Part shown: in pieces, positions 1 through 7,025 of the stretch | How the letters are laid out: each line of letters begins with the position of its first letter | How positions within the stretch are numbered: the stretch's first letter is position 1 | Source: Shouchella rhizosphaerae | GTDB taxonomy: Bacteria > Bacillota > Bacilli > Bacillales > Bacillaceae_D | Length of the DNA stretch: 64,000 nucleotides | Reading direction: 5' to 3' | Assembly (NCBI RefSeq): GCF_900142675.1 | Contig: NZ_FRBS01000001.1 | Coordinates: 992,001-1,056,000, forward strand | The notes under the pieces: model-generated | Database searches by the model: none | What the model was told of the DNA's origin: nothing | Seen by the model: only the letters and a program-made list of their open reading frames with translations | Position numbers and translations under genes: made by a program

Positions 1-861
1 AATCTCCGCTTCAAGCTTGCGGCCAGTTGGCGTTGCCGCAAGTCCGCCTTCTCCTGTCTCCCGCAGTGCTTCTGGCATTGTTTGACCAATTTTATACATC
101 GCATCAATGACTTCATCGCAAGGGATGCGGCTCTCGATACCAGCTAAAGCCATATCCGCCGCCGTGATTGCAAGGGATGCGCCTGCCGCATTCCGCTTCA
201 CACAGGGCACCTCGACTAAGCCGGCAACTGGATCACACACCAAGCCGAGCATATTTTTTAAAGCAATTGCCATTGCATGGGCGCTTTGCCGAGGGGTCCC
301 ACCTGCCAGTTCGACTAGCGCTGCCGCCGCCATGCCCGTTGCTGAGCCTACTTCGGCCTGGCACCCGCCAGCAGCCCCGGAAATAGAAGCATTGTTTGCG
401 ACGACAAAACCAAACGCGCCGCTCGTAAATAAAAAGTTGAGTTTTTGTTCTTCCGTAGGCTTCAGTTTGTGAGCAACACCAAACAGCACACCAGGAACAA
501 CGCCAGCAGAACCTGCTGTTGGCGTCGCGCAAATTGTCCCCATTGCTGCGTTCACTTCATTTGTTGCCATCGCCCCCGCTACAGCCAAAAGGGTCGTCTC
601 CCCGCCAATCATTGTCCCGTTTTTCACATAAGCAGCCAGCTTCTTGCCGTCACCGCCAGTCAGCCCAGAAACGGATACGACGTCTTCATGGATCCCTCGT
701 TCTACTGCTTGCTCCATGACTAGCAATTGCCCGCGCATCTGTTCAATAATTTGGCGCCGCTCTCTACCGGTCACTTCGATTTCTTGGGTGATCATCACTT
801 CTGAAATCGGCATATTGGCCTGTTCCGCTTTCGTAACTAATTCTTCGACATTTTTAAACAA
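1..861 (-). CDS. sdaAA: L-serine dehydratase, iron-sulfur-dependent, alpha subunit (3' end cut by window)
   Basis: Catalytic alpha chain of the two-subunit L-serine deaminase (serine to pyruvate and ammonia). 287 codons are visible; the reading frame runs off the left edge at a segment typical of the extreme C-terminus of this family, so only a few residues should be missing. Conserved cysteines lie near residues 109 (TICATPT), 166 (GGCQAE), 208 (LVCDPVAG) and 219 (VPCVK); three of these would ligate the [4Fe-4S] cluster. The start is TTG at 861, six bases after a strong GGGAGGGG ribosome site; no ATG fits as well. It lies 15 bases after the sdaAB stop, so the pair is an operon. Confidence 0.93.
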   Translation of the reverse strand, partial: MFKNVEELVTKAEQANMPISEVMITQEIEVTGRERRQIIEQMRGQLLVMEQAVERGIHEDVVSVSGLTGGDGKKLAAYVKNGTMIGGETTLLAVAGAMATNEVNAAMGTICATPTAGSAGVVPGVLFGVAHKLKPTEEQKLNFLFTSGAFGFVVANNASISGAAGGCQAEVGSATGMAAAALVELAGGTPRQSAHAMAIALKNMLGLVCDPVAGLVEVPCVKRNAAGASLAITAADMALAGIESRIPCDEVIDAMYKIGQTMPEALRETGEGGLAATPTGRKLEAEI

Positions 862-876
862 ACGGATCCCCTCCCT

Positions 877-1539
877 TTAATCGTGGATTTTCGAGACATG
901 GGTAATGTGAGGGAGCCTCTCTAGTTCCAAAAGCAGCGCTTTATCGACATTTTGGTCGACTTCTATAACCATTAACGCGGTTTCCCCTTTTTCTTTACGC
1001 GACACTTCCATATGCCCGATATTCAATTGATGCTTTGCAAGGAGGTTGCTTACTGCGGCAATCACGCCATAACGGTCAAGATGGGCAACCAATATAGCCG
1101 GGTGGTTCCCCGATAAACGGAGGTCAAAACCGTTCAACTCGACTATTTCGATTTTGCCTCCGCCAATCGAAACGCCGACAAGATCTAAGCGTTTATCGCC
1201 TTTTGTCAGCTTGATCCGGCATGTGTTAGGGTGGTGGACGACGGCTTCTTCCTCATGGAGATGAACGTCCATTGCTGCTTCTTTTGCATGGTGGAAAGCA
1301 TCACGGATGCGCTCGTCGTTCGTTTCATAATCAAGCAATCCACCTACAACAGCGACATCCGTTCCGTGCCCACGGTACGTTTTCGCAAAAGAGCCGTAGA
1401 AATGTACATCTGCCCGTTCAGGGACTTCAGCAAAAAGGGCACGCGCCACTTTGCCAATCCGTGCCGCTCCAGCTGTGTGAGAACTCGAGGGGCCAATCAT
1501 GACAGGGCCGATAATATCAAAAACAGTCCGATATTTCAT
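877..1539 (-). CDS. sdaAB: L-serine dehydratase, iron-sulfur-dependent, beta subunit
   Basis: Beta chain of the bacterial serine deaminase, 220 residues. The N-terminal part carries the family's SSHTAGAARIG signature (about residues 18-28) and the C-terminal about 70 residues form an ACT-type regulatory domain (HLDRYGVIAAVSNLLA region). An in-frame ATG lies further upstream, but the chosen ATG begins the conserved MKYRTVFDIIGP segment and has GGAGGG seven bases upstream. It is co-transcribed with sdaAA. The degV gene lies upstream on the same strand, separated by a terminator-like hairpin. Confidence 0.95.
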   Translation of the reverse strand: MKYRTVFDIIGPVMIGPSSSHTAGAARIGKVARALFAEVPERADVHFYGSFAKTYRGHGTDVAVVGGLLDYETNDERIRDAFHHAKEAAMDVHLHEEEAVVHHPNTCRIKLTKGDKRLDLVGVSIGGGKIEIVELNGFDLRLSGNHPAILVAHLDRYGVIAAVSNLLAKHQLNIGHMEVSRKEKGETALMVIEVDQNVDKALLLELERLPHITHVSKIHD

Positions 1540-1561
1540 TACCATCCCTCCATTTTTAAGG

Positions 1562-1599
1562 AAAAAGAAGACTGCCATCTTCTTATGGGGAATGGGCAG
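1562..1599 (-). terminator. Hairpin between degV and sdaAB, possible attenuator
   Basis: Read on the minus strand, AAGAAGA and TCTTCTT form a 7-bp stem (1565-1584) with a 6-base loop, followed directly by a run of Ts. A CTGCC just upstream (from about 1599) can pair with GGCAG in the loop, so an alternative fold would break the terminator. Termination downstream of degV is reasonable; regulation of sdaAB by the alternative fold is speculative. Confidence 0.45.
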
Positions 1600-1609
1600 C
1601 CTTCGATTT

Positions 1610-2470
1610 TTACTTTTGCTCCGCTTCTGTCATTGACAGCGAAACCGTCCCAGGGCCAACATGAGCGCCAATGACTGCGCCAATTTCTGTAACTGTCAGC
1701 GACTGTACTTGAAAACGAGCTTTCACTTCATTGGCCAGCTCATTTGCAAGCGTCTCATTGACAGCATGGGAAATGCCGACATGGACGTTCTTGTTTCCAT
1801 ATGCTTCTTCTAGTAAAGCAAGCATCTTGGCGATTGCTTTTTTCTGCCCTCTTACTTTTTCTTTGGCATACACTTCGCCGTCCTCTGACAAGGAAAGAAG
1901 TGGTTTCATTTTTAACAACGTGCCAATAAGAGCAGACGCCTTGCCGATCCGGCCATTCTTTTCCAAGAATTCGAGTGTGTCCACCAAGAAATAGACAGTC
2001 GTTAGCTCAAGCATCTCTTCAAAGCGCTTTTGGCATTCTGCCAGTGTAGCCCCTTTTGCCGCCAGTTTTGCCACTTCAACGACAATAATCCCGATCGCAT
2101 ACGAAGCGCGCTTGGAATCATATACATGAACATCCAGTTCTCCCTTGAGGGACTCTTTCGCAATTAGAGCCGCTTGCAAAGTACCGCTCATTTTTGCAGA
2201 AAGATGAATCGACATAATTTCCTTTGCGCCATCGTTTGCCAGGCTACGGTATAATTCTTCAAATTGGTTTGGCGATGGCTGCGACGTTTTCGGCATTTCA
2301 CTCGCTTGCTGCAATTTTTCATAGAATGCAGGCGGTGTCAACGTGACCCCATCCTCGAATTGCTCATTGCCAAAATGAACGTTGAGCGGAATAACGGTAA
2401 TTCCATGTGCTTCTGCTACTTCCTTAGGAATGTCTGCCGTGCTGTCTGTGACAATTTTCACCTTTTCCAA
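1610..2470 (-). CDS. DegV-family fatty-acid-binding protein (probable FakB-type)
   Basis: 286 residues, the full length of the DegV family. Members bind a fatty acid and, as FakB proteins, present it to the kinase FakA for phosphorylation. The N-terminal signature TDSTADIP (residues 8-15) and the central THLSAKMSGT-like segment (HLSAKMSGTLQAA) match the family's lipid-binding residues; a glycine-rich HVGPGTV motif lies near the C-terminus. The start is TTG at 2470 preceded by GGGAGGGG. It follows the fakA/yloV gene by 73 bases on the same strand. The pairing suggests that this protein is the lipid carrier for that kinase. B. subtilis has no degV at this position as I recall it. Confidence 0.88.
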   Translation of the reverse strand: MEKVKIVTDSTADIPKEVAEAHGITVIPLNVHFGNEQFEDGVTLTPPAFYEKLQQASEMPKTSQPSPNQFEELYRSLANDGAKEIMSIHLSAKMSGTLQAALIAKESLKGELDVHVYDSKRASYAIGIIVVEVAKLAAKGATLAECQKRFEEMLELTTVYFLVDTLEFLEKNGRIGKASALIGTLLKMKPLLSLSEDGEVYAKEKVRGQKKAIAKMLALLEEAYGNKNVHVGISHAVNETLANELANEVKARFQVQSLTVTEIGAVIGAHVGPGTVSLSMTEAEQK

Positions 2471-2543
2471 ACGATCCCCTCCCCGTTATCGTCTATGCTC
2501 TTTATGCGCTTCCATCCGTGGTCTCGTCCTGTATGCAGATGGA

Positions 2544-4217
2544 TCATTCGACTGAAAAAATGTACGAGTACAACGGCTGTCCGCCCTCAACAATATCGAC
2601 TTCCATGTCGGCATGGCGCTCATTGACGTAAGCTTCAATTTGACTTGTATCGTCTGCGGTAGCGTCTTCGCCCGTTATAATGGTCAACACTTCTGCTTCC
2701 TCATCAATCATTTCATCAAGGAGCTTTTTCGCCACGTCTTGTTTACGAGGGCCACAAGCAATGATTTTTTTGTCGGCTATCCCCATAAAATCGCCCTTGT
2801 TTATCGTCTGATTATCCATTTGCGTATCCCTGACTGCATACGTTAGCTCACCTGTTTTTACTTCCTTCATCGCTTCGGCCATTGCGGCGGCGTTCTTTTG
2901 CAAACTGTTTGATGGATTAAATGCGAGCAACGCTGCTAAACCTTGGGGAACCGTCTTCGTCGCCACAACTTCAACGTCCGCTTCGCTTACCTCTGCAGCC
3001 TGTTTGGCAGCCATGACAATATTGCCGTTGTTTGGCAAGATAATCACTTGTTTGGCATTGGCTTTTTGAATAGCTTGGACAATATCTTCTGTGCTTGGGT
3101 TCATTGTCTGCCCGCCAGCAATGACTTGGTCAGCGCCAAGGCCCTTAAACAATTTCTCGATTCCTGAACCCATCGCGACCGTCACAATCGCAAACTCTGC
3201 TTTCGGCCGTGCCGATGCTGGGGCATGCCCACCGTGGCTATCATTTGTAAGGCGTGCGTGCTGCTCGCGCATATTTTCAATTTTCACTTGCATGAGCGGC
3301 CCATACGCTTGCGCCTCTGTCAACACTTCGCCTGGATATTCCGCATGGATGTGCACTTTTAATAAATCGTCATCTGATACAACAAGAAGGGAATCGCCGT
3401 ACTCGCTTAATTTTTCCCGAAAAGCTTCTTCATGAAATGGCTGCTTTTCCAGTTTTTCACGGTCAAAACGCACCATCAACTCCGTGCAATAGCCGAATTC
3501 AATATCGCCCGTTTCCATATGAGACTGGGCATTTTGCGCATGGAAGTGCTCTGCATTAATCAAATCGCCTATATTTGGCTCTGCCAACAAGCTCGGTCTC
3601 CGCTCACCTGTAAGCGCTTGTAGAAAGCCAGCATAAATATAGACAAGCCCTTGCCCGCCTGAATCAACAACACCGACTTCTTTTAAGACAGGAAGCAAGT
3701 CCGGCGTGCTTGCAAGAGAGCGCTCCGCGGCTTTGATGATTGTCGTTAAAAATGGCGTAAAGTCTGTTTCTTTTTTCGCAGCCTGCTCTGCTGCTTTGGC
3801 AGTGTCTTTTGCTACAGTCAAAATCGTCCCTTCGACTGGCTTCATTACTGCTTTGTAAGCAGTGGCAACACCCGCTTGCAATGCTTTTGCAAATTGTTCA
3901 GTCGTCAATTCGCTATGTCGTTCCACCGCTTTGGAAAAACCTCTGAACAATTGCGATAAAATGACGCCTGAGTTCCCTCGTGCGCCCATTAAAAGCCCTT
4001 TTGCAAAAGCGCTAGCAACTTTAGCCACGTCCTCTTGCTGCGACTTCTGGATTTCTTTGACGCCAGAAGTGATCGTCAAATTCATGTTTGTTCCCGTATC
4101 CCCGTCTGGAACCGGGAACACATTAAGCGAATCAACCACATCCGCTTTATTCGCTAGCTCGCTTGCCCCCTCTATAAACATATGGGCAAGCGTCTCGCCA
4201 TTCAATTTCTTGCTCAC
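2544..4217 (-). CDS. fakA: Fatty acid kinase FakA / DAK phosphatase domain protein YloV
   Basis: 557 residues. The N-terminal Dak2-type kinase domain has the nucleotide and metal-binding motif PDGDTGTN with Asp38 and Asp40. The C-terminal half holds the DegV-like fold found in the family (segments IILPNNGNIVMAAKQAAE and NKGDFMGIADKKI). In firmicutes this protein phosphorylates exogenous fatty acids bound by FakB. The start is GTG at 4217, eight bases after a GGGGG ribosome site. A frame extension upstream overlaps yloU and lacks conservation. The gene lies directly downstream of yloU and upstream of a DegV gene. Confidence 0.92.
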   Translation of the reverse strand: MSKKLNGETLAHMFIEGASELANKADVVDSLNVFPVPDGDTGTNMNLTITSGVKEIQKSQQEDVAKVASAFAKGLLMGARGNSGVILSQLFRGFSKAVERHSELTTEQFAKALQAGVATAYKAVMKPVEGTILTVAKDTAKAAEQAAKKETDFTPFLTTIIKAAERSLASTPDLLPVLKEVGVVDSGGQGLVYIYAGFLQALTGERRPSLLAEPNIGDLINAEHFHAQNAQSHMETGDIEFGYCTELMVRFDREKLEKQPFHEEAFREKLSEYGDSLLVVSDDDLLKVHIHAEYPGEVLTEAQAYGPLMQVKIENMREQHARLTNDSHGGHAPASARPKAEFAIVTVAMGSGIEKLFKGLGADQVIAGGQTMNPSTEDIVQAIQKANAKQVIILPNNGNIVMAAKQAAEVSEADVEVVATKTVPQGLAALLAFNPSNSLQKNAAAMAEAMKEVKTGELTYAVRDTQMDNQTINKGDFMGIADKKIIACGPRKQDVAKKLLDEMIDEEAEVLTIITGEDATADDTSQIEAYVNERHADMEVDIVEGGQPLYSYIFSVE

Positions 4218-4239
4218 TTTGTCTTCCCCCTTCTCGATC

Positions 4240-4602
4240 CTAAGGATTCGCGACGCGAACCCCTTGCACAAAAATGTTCACCGATTCCACTTCAAGCCCA
4301 AGCATTTTCTCTAAATCGTATTTCACTTTTGTTTGGACCATATGGGCGACTTCCGAAATTTTTGTGCCATAACTTACGATAATGTACATATCAATGTGAA
4401 GTTCTTCCCCTTCTTCACGGGTAATCACACCTCGACGGAAGTTTTCTTTTCCTAACAGCTCCGCTAACCCGTCTTTAAAGTGTTTTTGTGAGGCCATGCC
4501 GACAATGCCGTAGCAATCAATCGCTGCGCCTCCGGCAATCGTTGCAACCACATCTTGTGACACATCGACTGTACCAAGCTCCGTTTTCATTTCAATTGTC
4601 AT
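4240..4602 (-). CDS. yloU: Asp23/Gls24-family envelope stress protein YloU
   Basis: 120 residues, Asp23/Gls24 family. These small proteins are linked to the cell envelope or alkaline stress; the exact role is unknown. The family core runs from [18 protein letters not shown] (residues about 9-26) to the [14 protein letters not shown] strand. ATG start with GGAGGC seven bases upstream. The stop lies 22 bases before the fakA start, and the pair is conserved across Bacillaceae. It is divergent from rpmB. Confidence 0.92.
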   Translation of the reverse strand: MTIEMKTELGTVDVSQDVVATIAGGAAIDCYGIVGMASQKHFKDGLAELLGKENFRRGVITREEGEELHIDMYIIVSYGTKISEVAHMVQTKVKYDLEKMLGLEVESVNIFVQGVRVANP

Positions 4603-4710
4603 TGCTCTGCCTCCTTCAAATAGTAACCATACGTATCGCCATTTTACTATATCGCCTTCTATTTTAAAAGCTTTTGATTTGCGTCAAGCCTTTTTACTTG
4701 TCTTTTTTTA

Positions 4711-4739
4711 TTGCGTTATGGAAAGGCCTATGCTAAGAT
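4711..4739 (+). promoter_or_regulatory. Sigma-A-type promoter for rpmB
   Basis: TTGCGT (4711-4716), 17-base spacer, TAAGAT (4734-4739). A TG dinucleotide one base before the -10 makes it an extended -10 promoter. It lies about 57 bases ahead of the rpmB start codon. Confidence 0.6.
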
Positions 4740-4795
4740 GTTTGAGTAACGTTGACTACGTGTTTTTGTTGAGAATGTTAAGGAGGTGGCACTAC

Positions 4796-4984
4796 ATGGC
4801 TCGTGAATGCTATATAACTGGTCGTAAAGCGCGTTCTGGGAATAAGCGCTCTCATGCAATGAATAAATCAAAGCGTCGCTTTGGTGCAAACGTACAGAAA
4901 GTTCGTATCTTGGTAGACGGAAAGCCGAAGCGTGTATATGTTTCGGCGCGCGCCCTTAAATCAGGAAAAGTAGAACGCGTCTAA
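4796..4984 (+). CDS. rpmB: 50S ribosomal protein L28
   Basis: 62 residues, the standard length of L28, a structural protein of the large ribosomal subunit. Recognisable from its N-terminus ([20 protein letters not shown]) and the [24 protein letters not shown] tail region. The zinc-binding cysteine pairs of C+ type L28 are absent apart from Cys5, so it is of the zinc-independent type. ATG start with AAGGAGGTGG eight bases upstream. One of only two plus-strand genes here. It is monocistronic, with its own promoter and a strong terminator. Confidence 0.97.
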   Translation: MARECYITGRKARSGNKRSHAMNKSKRRFGANVQKVRILVDGKPKRVYVSARALKSGKVERV

Positions 4985-4990
4985 ATACGC

Positions 4991-5026
4991 AAAAAAAACA
5001 CCGCAATTGCCGCGGTGTTTTTTTAT
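4991..5026. terminator. Bidirectional terminator between rpmB and spoVM
   Basis: Perfect stem ACACCGC/GCGGTGT (4998-5004 and 5012-5018), flanked by a run of A on the left and T on the right. It can therefore serve rpmB on the plus strand and spoVM on the minus strand. Confidence 0.9.
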
Positions 5027-5027
5027 C

Positions 5028-5108
5028 TTATTCTTTTTTAAATGAGCCAAGCATTGCTCGAACAAATCCCCCTAAAAACTTCGGCAGCTTGATCGTATAA
5101 AATTTCAT
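5028..5108 (-). CDS. spoVM: Stage V sporulation protein SpoVM (26 residues)
   Basis: A tiny gene encoding a 26-residue amphipathic peptide: MKFYTIKLPKFLGG at residues 1-14, then FVRAMLGSFKKE. This is nearly identical to B. subtilis SpoVM as I know it, which senses the convex outer forespore membrane and anchors SpoIVA for spore coat assembly. ATG start with a GGAGGAGGAG ribosome site. It sits between rpe and rpmB as in B. subtilis. TAA stop lies directly next to the shared terminator. Confidence 0.97.
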   Translation of the reverse strand: MKFYTIKLPKFLGGFVRAMLGSFKKE

Positions 5109-5359
5109 TGCTCCTCCTCCTCAAGCACTGGCAATCAGGCACGCCTGAACAATAAATTTTGCGAGCACACGCCAAACCGAGATTTGCCCGTCATTTGAAT
5201 GAGTCAGCAGCCCGATTTGCCGCTCTCCTTTCATGAGGTCAAACGCCTTCTTGACGTGTCCACCCGTAGCTATTATTAGACTATGCAGCAAGAGGAAAAA
5301 TCAGACCTGTTTTCCTAGTCCTCTCAAGGCTTTTAACATAAGGGGGTAATTCGCTCCAT
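5109..5359 (-). other. 251-base interval between rpe and spoVM without a recognised gene
   Basis: B. subtilis has thiN (thiamine pyrophosphokinase) here; no thiN-like reading frame is visible. Read on the minus strand the interval has a palindrome TCAGGC-GT-GCCTGA (5135-5148) just before the spoVM ribosome site, an AGGAAAA/TTTTCCT inverted repeat (about 5300-5322), and a 37-codon open frame (5121-5234, ATG start, weak ribosome site) whose product I do not recognise. A CATAGTCT at 5278-5285 fits the sigma-E -10 pattern CATANNNT and could drive spoVM, but no good -35 is present. Confidence 0.5.
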
Positions 5360-6007
5360 TCACTGCCCACGGATTTGCGCAATCGCTTTTGCTAAATCGG
5401 CTTCTTTAAACACTGCCGACCCAGCAACAAGAATCGTCGCCCCTGCTTGGACACATTGTTGTGCTGTCGTCGGGTTGATGCCGCCGTCTACTTGAATGTC
5501 CACTGGCAGCTGGCGTTCATCAATCATAGCGCGGAGCTTTTTAATATTAGCAAGTGCCCCTGGGATAAACGATTGTCCGCCAAAACCGGGATTGACCGTC
5601 ATTTGCAGCACATAATCGACGTCTGCAAGCACAGGCTCAGCAGCATAAGCGGGGGTGCCAGGATTAAGAACAATCCCGGCTTTCATGCCTGCTTCTTTTA
5701 TAGCGGCAACCGTCCGGTGCAAATGAGCGCTAGCTTCAACATGAACACTGAGGCAATCGGCGCCGGCTTGCTGAAAAAACGCAATTTGTTTTTCAGGCTG
5801 CTCGACCATTAAATGGACGTCTAATGGAAGATCGGTATAAGGGCGGATCGCTTCCACCATTTGGTGTCCAAATGTGATTGGCGGCACAAATTGCCCGTCC
5901 ATCACATCGACATGAATCCAGTCGGCGCCTGCATTGTCACAAGCTTGGACCGTCTCTCCCATTCTTGAAAAATCACCCGCTAAAATCGAAGGCGCTACTC
6001 TGATCAT
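5360..6007 (-). CDS. rpe: Ribulose-phosphate 3-epimerase
   Basis: 215 residues, TIM-barrel enzyme of the pentose phosphate pathway interconverting ribulose-5-phosphate and xylulose-5-phosphate. Start segment MIRVAPSILAGDF; metal and active-site motifs HVDVMDGQFVPPITFG (about residues 32-47), DVHLMVE and VNPGFGGQSF (about 138-147); phosphate-binding VDGGIN near the end. ATG start with AAAGGAG upstream. Its start lies one base after the rsgA stop, so the two are co-transcribed. Confidence 0.96.
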   Translation of the reverse strand: MIRVAPSILAGDFSRMGETVQACDNAGADWIHVDVMDGQFVPPITFGHQMVEAIRPYTDLPLDVHLMVEQPEKQIAFFQQAGADCLSVHVEASAHLHRTVAAIKEAGMKAGIVLNPGTPAYAAEPVLADVDYVLQMTVNPGFGGQSFIPGALANIKKLRAMIDERQLPVDIQVDGGINPTTAQQCVQAGATILVAGSAVFKEADLAKAIAQIRGQ

Positions 6008-6008
6008 G

Positions 6009-6890
6009 TTAATATCTCCTTTTTTGATCTTGAATTTCATGTAAAAACTGCAAATAGTGTTTATAGCGGAAAGAATCAACCTCCCCCGTTTCTACTGCAT
6101 CCTTAATGGCACATTTAGGCTCCTTGTCATGAAGGCAGCCTCTAAATTTACAGTCATCCATTAAACTTAAAAACTCTGGAAAACAAAAGCGGAGGTCTTC
6201 CGCCTCCATGTCTGTAAACTCCAGCGAGCTAAACCCAGGCGTATCAGCGACAAGGCCTTCACCTATTGGCAAAAGTTCAGTATGCCTTGTTGTATGACGT
6301 CCCCGTCCAAGGTGCCTTGATATTTCATTCGTTTCAATTTTCGCCTCTGGGGCAAGCGCATTCAATAGCGAAGACTTCCCGACTCCAGACTGGCCAGCAA
6401 TCACCGACACTTGATTCGCCAACAACGGGAGCAATTCGCTAGGATCATCGGCCTGTTTCGTTGATGTATATAGGACGGGATAACCGATTTGCTCATACAT
6501 CGCCACTTGCCGGGTTAGGGCATCCCGTTCACTCGCCTCAAGCAAATCGGTTTTGCTAATGATTAATACAGGCTTGATGTCATGTTGTTCGATATGTACC
6601 AAAAAGCGATCCAACAAGAGCGTATGAAAATCAGGCTCCTTTGCCGAAAAGACAAGAATCGCTTGGTCAACATTGGCGATAGGTGGCCGGTTTAGCTGAT
6701 TTTTCCGTTCTTTAATCGCCATCACATAACCGTCCGTTTCATTCTCCGCCTCAAATTCGACATAGTCGCCAACAAGCGGCGTCTGCTTGCGCTTCCGAAA
6801 AACACCTCTGCCTCGGCATTGGATAAGCGCCCCTTCGCTTTGTACATAGTAAAAGCCAGAGAGCGCTTTGACAATCAGTCCTTCTGGCAT
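6009..6890 (-). CDS. rsgA: Ribosome small-subunit biogenesis GTPase RsgA (CpgA/YloQ)
   Basis: 293 residues. Circularly permuted GTPase that checks late 30S assembly. Domain order: N-terminal OB fold (about residues 1-70), then G4 (ISKTDLLE), G1 (GQSGVGKSSLLN) and G3 (DTPGFSS), then a C-terminal zinc knuckle with Cys-rich CFPEF and CKFRGCLHDKEPKC. The permuted G4-G1-G3 order is diagnostic. It lies between prkC and rpe, the standard Bacillus order; a terminator-like hairpin separates it from prkC. Confidence 0.96.
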   Translation of the reverse strand: MPEGLIVKALSGFYYVQSEGALIQCRGRGVFRKRKQTPLVGDYVEFEAENETDGYVMAIKERKNQLNRPPIANVDQAILVFSAKEPDFHTLLLDRFLVHIEQHDIKPVLIISKTDLLEASERDALTRQVAMYEQIGYPVLYTSTKQADDPSELLPLLANQVSVIAGQSGVGKSSLLNALAPEAKIETNEISRHLGRGRHTTRHTELLPIGEGLVADTPGFSSLEFTDMEAEDLRFCFPEFLSLMDDCKFRGCLHDKEPKCAIKDAVETGEVDSFRYKHYLQFLHEIQDQKRRY

Positions 6891-6961
6891 ACCATCCCTC
6901 TCTTTTCTGCTTGATTTTCACGACCACTCGTTCTCTTTAAAGTCTGACTGCTCGTTTATTG

Positions 6962-6985
6962 AAAGAAGGGCGCGTTTCCACGCCC
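6962..6985 (-). terminator. Hairpin downstream of prkC
   Basis: Minus-strand GGGCGTG-GAAA-CGCGCCC (6968-6985; one G-T pair), followed by TTCTTTC. Probable terminator or attenuator between prkC and rsgA. Confidence 0.55.
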
Positions 6986-7025
6986 TCCGACTGTAAATAA
7001 ACGCTCACATACGTCGCCGTTGCGC

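Noticed and set aside
5121-5234. 37-codon frame between rpe and spoVM as a gene
   Set aside because: Weak ribosome site, no known family and only one genome in view; kept as a note in the interval entry.
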